From Pachyseris speciosa (taxonomy: Eukaryota; Cnidaria; Anthozoa; Scleractinia; Pachyseridae), in assembly GCA_016490735.1 (NCBI GenBank), contig JAEMWC010001017.1:16001-80000 (forward strand): DNA of 64,000 bases, written 5' to 3'. The position numbers and the translations under genes are program-made. Positions 12,501 through 20,056 of this stretch are shown here, piece after piece. Within the stretch, counting starts at the first letter, position 1, and every line of letters starts with the position of its first letter. The notes beneath the pieces were generated by a model, which saw nothing but the letters and a program-made list of their open reading frames with translations, was not told the origin of the DNA and searched no databases.

Positions 12501-15500
12501 GAAAAACTTGGTTCTTTTCTTGTGAACTACACCCATGCAAAGGAAAAGGTGACTTATTGGATTATATATAATATACTTAGAAATTAAAATACAACATCAC
12601 TCACCAGTAAACATAGATGTTCTTAAATAGTCATACAATCTTCAGGTGGTCCAAGCCTGAGAAAAGGGCAATATATTATTGAGAATGAATGCCCTTATAT
12701 GAAAACAATATATTTGAAAAGTTCAGAGGATTAAAGAATGAATGTAAATTATGTGAATGATCATCACAGTCATGAGCACTACTTGAGCAGTATTAATAGT
12801 GAAAATAAAGCCCAACAAGCCTGAAATTTTTTCAGGCTTTCTTTTCACTATTGCATAAGCAGTGCTCATAACAGTGATGATCATTCACATATTCAAAAGG
12901 GCAAGTGATAAAAATATTGGTTTAGGATATCAGTGGAAATTGAACAAGGTACTGAAAAAACAAATCACACACCAGGGTAGCGCGAGTCATTTACCTTTAG
13001 TTATGTTAAGGTCGGCACACACGAGGGGACTAGTCCCTGCGACTAGTCCCTGCAACTAGTCCCCTGAAGAGTTTACACAAAGGGACTGGTCGCAGGGACT
13101 AGTCCCTGCAACTAGTCCCCTGAAGAGTTTACACAAAGGGACTGGTCGCAGTGACTAGTCCCACGAACAGTTCACACGCAGGGACCAGCATAATTTGAGG
13201 GGACAAGTCCCTGCGACTTGTCCCACGAATTCAAACATGGTTTGAATTCGTGGGACAAGTCACAGGGACCAAAATTTGGTCCCTGCAACTAGATTTTGTA
13301 ATTGAATGGGTAGTTCACACGAAGGGACTTGGTCCCTGGGACTAGTCGCGGGGACTAGTCGCAGGGACTAGTCCCTCCGTGTGTGCCGACCTTTAATGTT
13401 TTTGTGTACTTTCAGTCTGTTGAATAAAGTGGCTGAAAGGAACTGCTATTTATGGATTACAGAAATAAAAAGCAAAGAAGCAGAAAAAGGTATGTCTGGT
13501 CACCTAATATTTACAAGTGCTGGATAAAGTCTATTACTATCGGGGTCTTTTTATTGTGGTGTACATTTTCTACAGACTGAGAAAGAAATACTGAATAAAA
13601 TGCTTCAGAAAACTTAGTAGGTCATATTTTTCACTTACTGGTATTTGACTTTCAACTTACAGTGAAAGTGAAGTATGGGTTGAAAACCCCTCAATCTTCC
13701 CTTCTTGTGCTGGCACCATCTCACAGCAGGAACATGCCTCGGTGTGTGGAAATATTCAATGGTTAGTAACTAATGATATATTGAAATTTAACTCTTCTGC
13801 GATTGCCACGTAATTTCCCATACTTTAGACATTCCCGGACGATAGTTTGACCAGCTGAGGGAAAGAGCACACATCAATGACATGGTAAAGGGGTCAATAC
13901 TTCACAGCAGCTTTCTATATTGCTTTCTAAATTGTATATTATTCTTAGCCTTTTCAAAGACTACTTGGTTCAGTGATTCGACAAATACGAATTGACTGAG
14001 TGGTATACTTTGTTCACCAAGGTAACAAACATCTTTAAAGTGACTTATGACTTAACATTGAATTTCTTTTATAAGACCATGTGCAGTGCAGCCAACTGAT
14101 TTAAATAATTGATTTAACAATTTTCAAGAGACCAACTTACAAGGTGACAGACTTCAAGAGTCAATAACCACAGCACAAGATTTGTGTAATGCCGTGGAAG
14201 ATGAACGGTAAGAGAATGATCACAATATATAAAGTATATAGAGACATGTAGACCATCATTATTTTACATGTATGTCTTGGGGTCTAAGTGTGCTCTGTTT
14301 TCAATACCAGTACTTTCTTTTGTCTCATTCAACTAATATGTCTGCTGGTCATATGAGTGAAGACTTATTGCTTTTACAGAGTGTTGTACTAAAAGTTGTG
14401 CGTTTATTACACAACATATGAGATAGCAATTGAAGGAAAATAATCTGTTTTCATTAATGAAGAAAATGTTCATGTAAGATTCACAAGTGAAGGTTGTCAA
14501 CTTACATTTCTTAACAGCAAAAGGCTGAAAGAATGGCGCAAGATTCGCCATGAACAGGACTTGCAATTCCAGGTATGCTAAAAATAAGTTGGATAAAATT
14601 AACTTAGAATAACATTGTACTTTTATGCAATTAGATAAAGAAACAAAAAAAAAAAGGTTTAGTTGACCTACTGCCAATGTCACAAGGTTATAGCTTAATT
14701 TGTAGCAAGATTTTATTGTTTTTTCTTTCCCGATGAGCCTCCAGTGAATATAAAAGCATAACAATTAAGAAATGCTGGAATTTCCATGAGAGAGCTTGGC
14801 AAATTTGGTTGATATAAGGGTCCCTTCCAGTGCTTTAGTCAAAAGTTACAATACAATGTCGAACGTATACTCAATACACATACATCATGTGAAATAAACA
14901 GTGAGTGCTATATATTGTGACTCCCAAAACAAGTTTACAAGCAATGTTGCTCTACTGGCTACTTCATAAAAACACCTTGAATATGTAACAAAGAGAAATC
15001 ACTATTATTAATAATATAATAATCAACAAATTTGTAGGTTGCATTAACAACAACCCGCAGTTGCATGAACAGCAGCAGGGTTAGCAGCAGGATCAACAGC
15101 ACCAGCACTAGCACCTGCACAAAACTGACCACTGCCAGCAGCAACAGGATTGCAATGCCTATATACACAACCACCAGCAACACACACCTTACTCCACCTA
15201 CTACTACCACCATCCAAAGCAAACAACCTACCACTACAACCACCCACAACACACAACCTACTAATACTACCACCCACAACACACAACCTACATGTACTAC
15301 TACAACCACCCACAGCACACAACCTACTACTACAACCACTCACAGCACACACCCTACTACTACTACTACTACCACCAGTAGCATCCACCCTTCAACATCA
15401 ACTACATGTACCATCAGCAGCACCAACACCAACAGTACATGTACCTCAAACACCACTACCACCACCACCACCATGACAACATCCAACATTGCCAATGAAA

Positions 15501-15858
15501 AACAGCTTCAATCTTTGGTAGGGCAATAATGCTTCCTGTGTTTTAATTATCTCTGCTTTAATTTTCTTTGATTTATTTATCTTCTTATGTATTGGAATGT
15601 AATACAGTGTATATCAACCCTTGTTCTATTTTTTGAAGCAATGTGATGTTATTTTTTTCAACAGATTAAGGGTTTCCGCAAAAGCAGAGTGGGCTCAGAA
15701 CAGAATGATGGAAATGGCATACAAATTGCCATTCGCTTCAATGGTGGGAAAAGGGTTACAAGGACTTTTTCCAAAAATTCATTTTTTCAGGTGAGCATAA
15801 AATATTATATGCTACAAGTACACAATTATGATGATGGTGTTCATAATGATGGTGATGG

Positions 15859-15894
<36 letters not shown>

Positions 15895-18569
15895 CCATGA
15901 CAGGGGCAGAGGCACTGGTGGTGGTGATACCATTGATCACATAACCCAGATGTTGTTACAAATCGTATTGTATGGTAATCATAAAACTAATACTGACATA
16001 CTTTATTTATTAAAACAACAGGAAGTCTATGACTGGGTCGGGTCACTGGAGGAGGTGCCGTTGCACTTCACACTGCAACGAGGGAAAGAGGTGGTGAGGC
16101 ACAGTGATCCACTGGAGCAGGATGAACTCTTGGACCTGGCGGAAAGAGTAAGTGGAAATGACAGAGTGAGCATTAAACAATCACTGAACAATGACCTATT
16201 GTAGGTAGCAAATATCACTTATGTAGGTATAAAGGGCATACTTCATGAGCTTAAGAAAGTTTTCAACTGCTGTCTTCTAGTTGAAACCGAGGTTGGCGGT
16301 TTAGGGATGGACGAAAAGTCACATCATTTATATATTTTAATTGCTGTATTTTTCAAAGTGAATCAACCAAATTCTATATTTCACGTGGAACTATACTTTG
16401 GTGAAGGTTACCCTGTACGTTCAGGGGTGTCTCTAATCTAAGGGTTGTAGCGGCTCCTGATTACAGCCCTGATACCATAAACCCCGCATCATATTAAAGC
16501 TAACTGAACTAGCTACTCAGATATTGTACTAATTTTGTAAGAAAGAGAGTCATTGAACTTAATGCTCCATCAAGTATAAACGACAACTAAATGTGCTTTT
16601 GTAATAGGGAATTTGATATTTTTCTCTAAGTCTGGAACTCAGAAACTAAAAAAAAAAAAACAACAGGTTGGGGTTTTCCTTTATTCAACTGCCTTCAAAA
16701 GTGACAGAGCATTTTCAAATATGCTACAAAAAAATACAGAACAACTGCACAGAAATGGTTCTCAGTGAAAAATGGTTTTGATATCCCATTTCTCAACACG
16801 TATTTGTCAAAGATAAATTAATCTGACTAGCGACCTTCCAAATTTGCTCAAAATCGAACAAAGTGCCCTTGAGTTGTAACTCCTCCTCTTCTAATACAAA
16901 ATAAAGTTTGCCAAAACAGCACTTGAAAAAAATCTTCACTACACAAACAAACACTGCCCAACAACACCTCTATCAACAATCAGCCAATCAAATTAAGCTA
17001 ACTTAACTTCCTGCCACCAACTGTGGAAATTTTCTGCATAATTTTATCTGCAGGCAAACACTCCTGCTTCAAACAGCTCGCTGATTTATCATTTTGTTAC
17101 ATATCCTCTGGCTTCAACTAAGTTTACCTGGCCCATCATCAGAGCCAGAAAACTAAGAGCGCACAGCCTTCATGAAGCAAAGCAAGTTTTTTTGCATCCA
17201 ATAATTCCTGTGCAAATCGCTGTTGTCCGCAGTGGCATTAACATACTGTCAACGTCTACATTCGGTGCTTATAGGTTTTTTTCCCAATATCTGAGCGACT
17301 ATTTACTCGTTTTGAATTGTTTTTTTTTTTCGTGGTAAAAAGTTCATTTTATGGAGAAAAATAAAAAATCTAAAATTTTATACCTTGAATGTACACAGTA
17401 ACATTGACTTGCAATAAGCATCAGAGATTTGTGCATTCTTTTTAACTGATCATTATTTTTGGTACAATCTTAGAGTGCTGTGGAAATGACTGAGCGGCTA
17501 CAGACTACAGTAAGTGTTAATAGCACTAGTTACAAAGAGACATGTCAAATTGAGAGCTACATGTACAAGGGCTCTTTGTTTTTCATCCGCTTATTATTAA
17601 AACACTTTGTCAGCTGGGGCACATGTACAGTAGAGTCTGGTGAGACTATAATTTACATACTGACTCACCATGACAGCTTTGTCTTTTGTTTGTCATATTG
17701 GATCTGTCGTGTCTTTGCCTCATTCTCACACATATATAAAGAGATGTTTCGCATGCCTACCTTTTTAAATTCATGGTGGTTGACTGTGCTATGTATGGAG
17801 AAAATGGATCCCATCAGGTGAGTTTAGCCATTTGCTTTTTGTGTGATTTTTAATACAATATACCTTTTCTAGCTAGATTATTATATTGGTGAAAGACTAT
17901 AAGCAACTTTTTTCTCTTTCTTTTCTTTACAGGCTTATCCTGGAATTACAAGAATGCTTAATCTCGAAAACCTACACACAAAACTACCAATTGTGCACTG
18001 GCCTGCACTATAATTTATCATAGTCAAAACAAACTAGTGTTAGATGTCACATTTGAAGGACTGAGGTCAAGAGAGGCCTTTAATCTTTCAGTGCTGCTAG
18101 AACAAACAAGGAGGATCGACAGCATTACTGTAGAGGGAGAAAGAGATTTAGAAAATCGTAGGGTAAAATTTACAAGCCACTCTCATTTGTTTTCCTGAAC
18201 AACAACAAGCGAAAGAAGAAAAATAAATAATATAATTGCTACCCAACCAACCGCTATATGCTCTTGTCCCCAGACTTAACTTTTTGTGTTGTTATTTTTG
18301 TATAAATTTATTCCTTTGCTAGCAACACAATGACTGTCACGAGTTGACATCACAAATACACAGAAGTTATACTTCTATAATTATTCAAGATCGATCCTCA
18401 AAACAAATTCGTTACCTGACTGCCAAGAACAATGCTATTTGTATAGTGAATCACATGATTTCTCGTGCAATTTGGAATAAATAAGCACAAGTAAATTTTT
18501 TCAAAGACTCACAAAATTGCACGAGCCCTTAGGGCGAGCGCAATTTGTGGTCTTTGAAAAAATTTACAA

Positions 18570-18605
<36 letters not shown>

Positions 18606-20014
18606 GTGATTACTTATTAATAATATACATGAAAAAATTGCGAGATAGCTTGTTAACGTTGCAGAAGCAATGCAACGAAGCTAAGGTGAACCAAAACAAC
18701 AGTTTTCTCGATGTTTTTAAAACGTTTAAATTAGCTGTAAAAACTGGCTAAACAATTACAGGCTATAGCTATAAGGCTACTTTGTTTGCTAAGCGTCTAT
18801 CAAGCGCTGTAATCATTACCTTCAGGCTTTCTAGTTCGTTATCTTCGCCTTGTTTGTCCTTGTTTGTTTATTAATCTCGGCGTCACTCCATCAACGGACT
18901 GGTAATTCCAAATACGTCGGTAATTCCCTTCTCTGGACACCACTGTTTCCAAACAGACAGCTAAAATACAGTGCTTTTCGCAGCCGTTTCTCTTTTTTAG
19001 AGCTGTTTTGCAGCTTCTCTGCTGTTATTGCGGTCACGAAGAAAGAAAACCTGCTCAAAAAGCCAGCCATTGTTTTCACTCGCAGAGTCGCTTGCAGCTC
19101 TTCAGACTTTGCGCCATTCAGAGGCCGCGTTTGATTGGCTCAATCGCAGCGCCTTTGTTTATCAACCAATCAGAATCCTCAGTTTTTTTCCTTGTTTTGC
19201 ACTGTATTTCCTTTTTTCTGCACTGAATGACCTTTTTTCTACACCAGTGTTTCCTAAAAACTGCATTTCTCTTAGCCAATCAGAATCGAGAAATTTGCTC
19301 ATGTATATCATTAAAACCGACAAAAACAGCAACCCATTGCCGACAGTGGTTCTCATCAACTCTTGAATGCGTCCCAGCTGACATATCCCTTAAATGATTG
19401 TTCAAATTGTTCCTATTTAGTTTTACACCAACTTAGGAAAACAAGGTCCTTATTCCTCATGAACAGATTTGTTTGGTAAAGCCATGCGTGAACTAGAGTG
19501 CTTTGTAGGCAAATTTAATTTAAAAACAAATTTTATTTCCATGTTTTGCTGTTAACCGTTTGCTGAAATAAGAGTATTTTGTCATCTGGTGTTATCTTTT
19601 CTTTACAGCTTTCAATTGATAAACATGAGCTTTAACAAAAGTTCTCATTACCATGTGAATTTTGCTGGAAATCAAGTGATAAACAAAAAATTCAACTAAA
19701 ACAATGTTTAAAACTATATATGACCTAACACTTTATATGTAGTTAACCAAGACCTTTATTGTAGAAAATTTGAACAAATAAAAATTGTTCCTCACATACC
19801 TTTAATCAATATCATAAAAGCACACCTCCTGTAAAATGCTTTTGAAGATCCTACAAAATAATGTGGTAAAATAGTAATAATCCTCATTATTGTTTTTGGT
19901 GTAGCAACAAAGTAAGTTAAATCACTTTAATGACTAGCACTATTTTCTTCATGAAAATTTGGTTTATCAACGGAGTTGATAATGTAAATTGACCACCATA
20001 CAGGGATTCGATTC

Positions 20015-20056
<42 letters not shown>

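Larger units (their letters stand above)
11891..13415 (+). other. Intron(s) with two inverted-repeat elements
   Basis: Contains a palindromic element (12751-12890) and a MITE built of GGGACTAGTCCC words (13009-13394). At least one exon of the host gene should lie here by phase, but none stood out. Confidence 0.5.

Noticed and set aside
15044..15476. Cys/Gly/Val-rich minus frames and a Leu/Pro-rich plus frame over the Thr-rich exon
   Set aside because: All are shadows of the ACC/ACA repeat. The chosen frame is the one that joins neighbours in phase 0.
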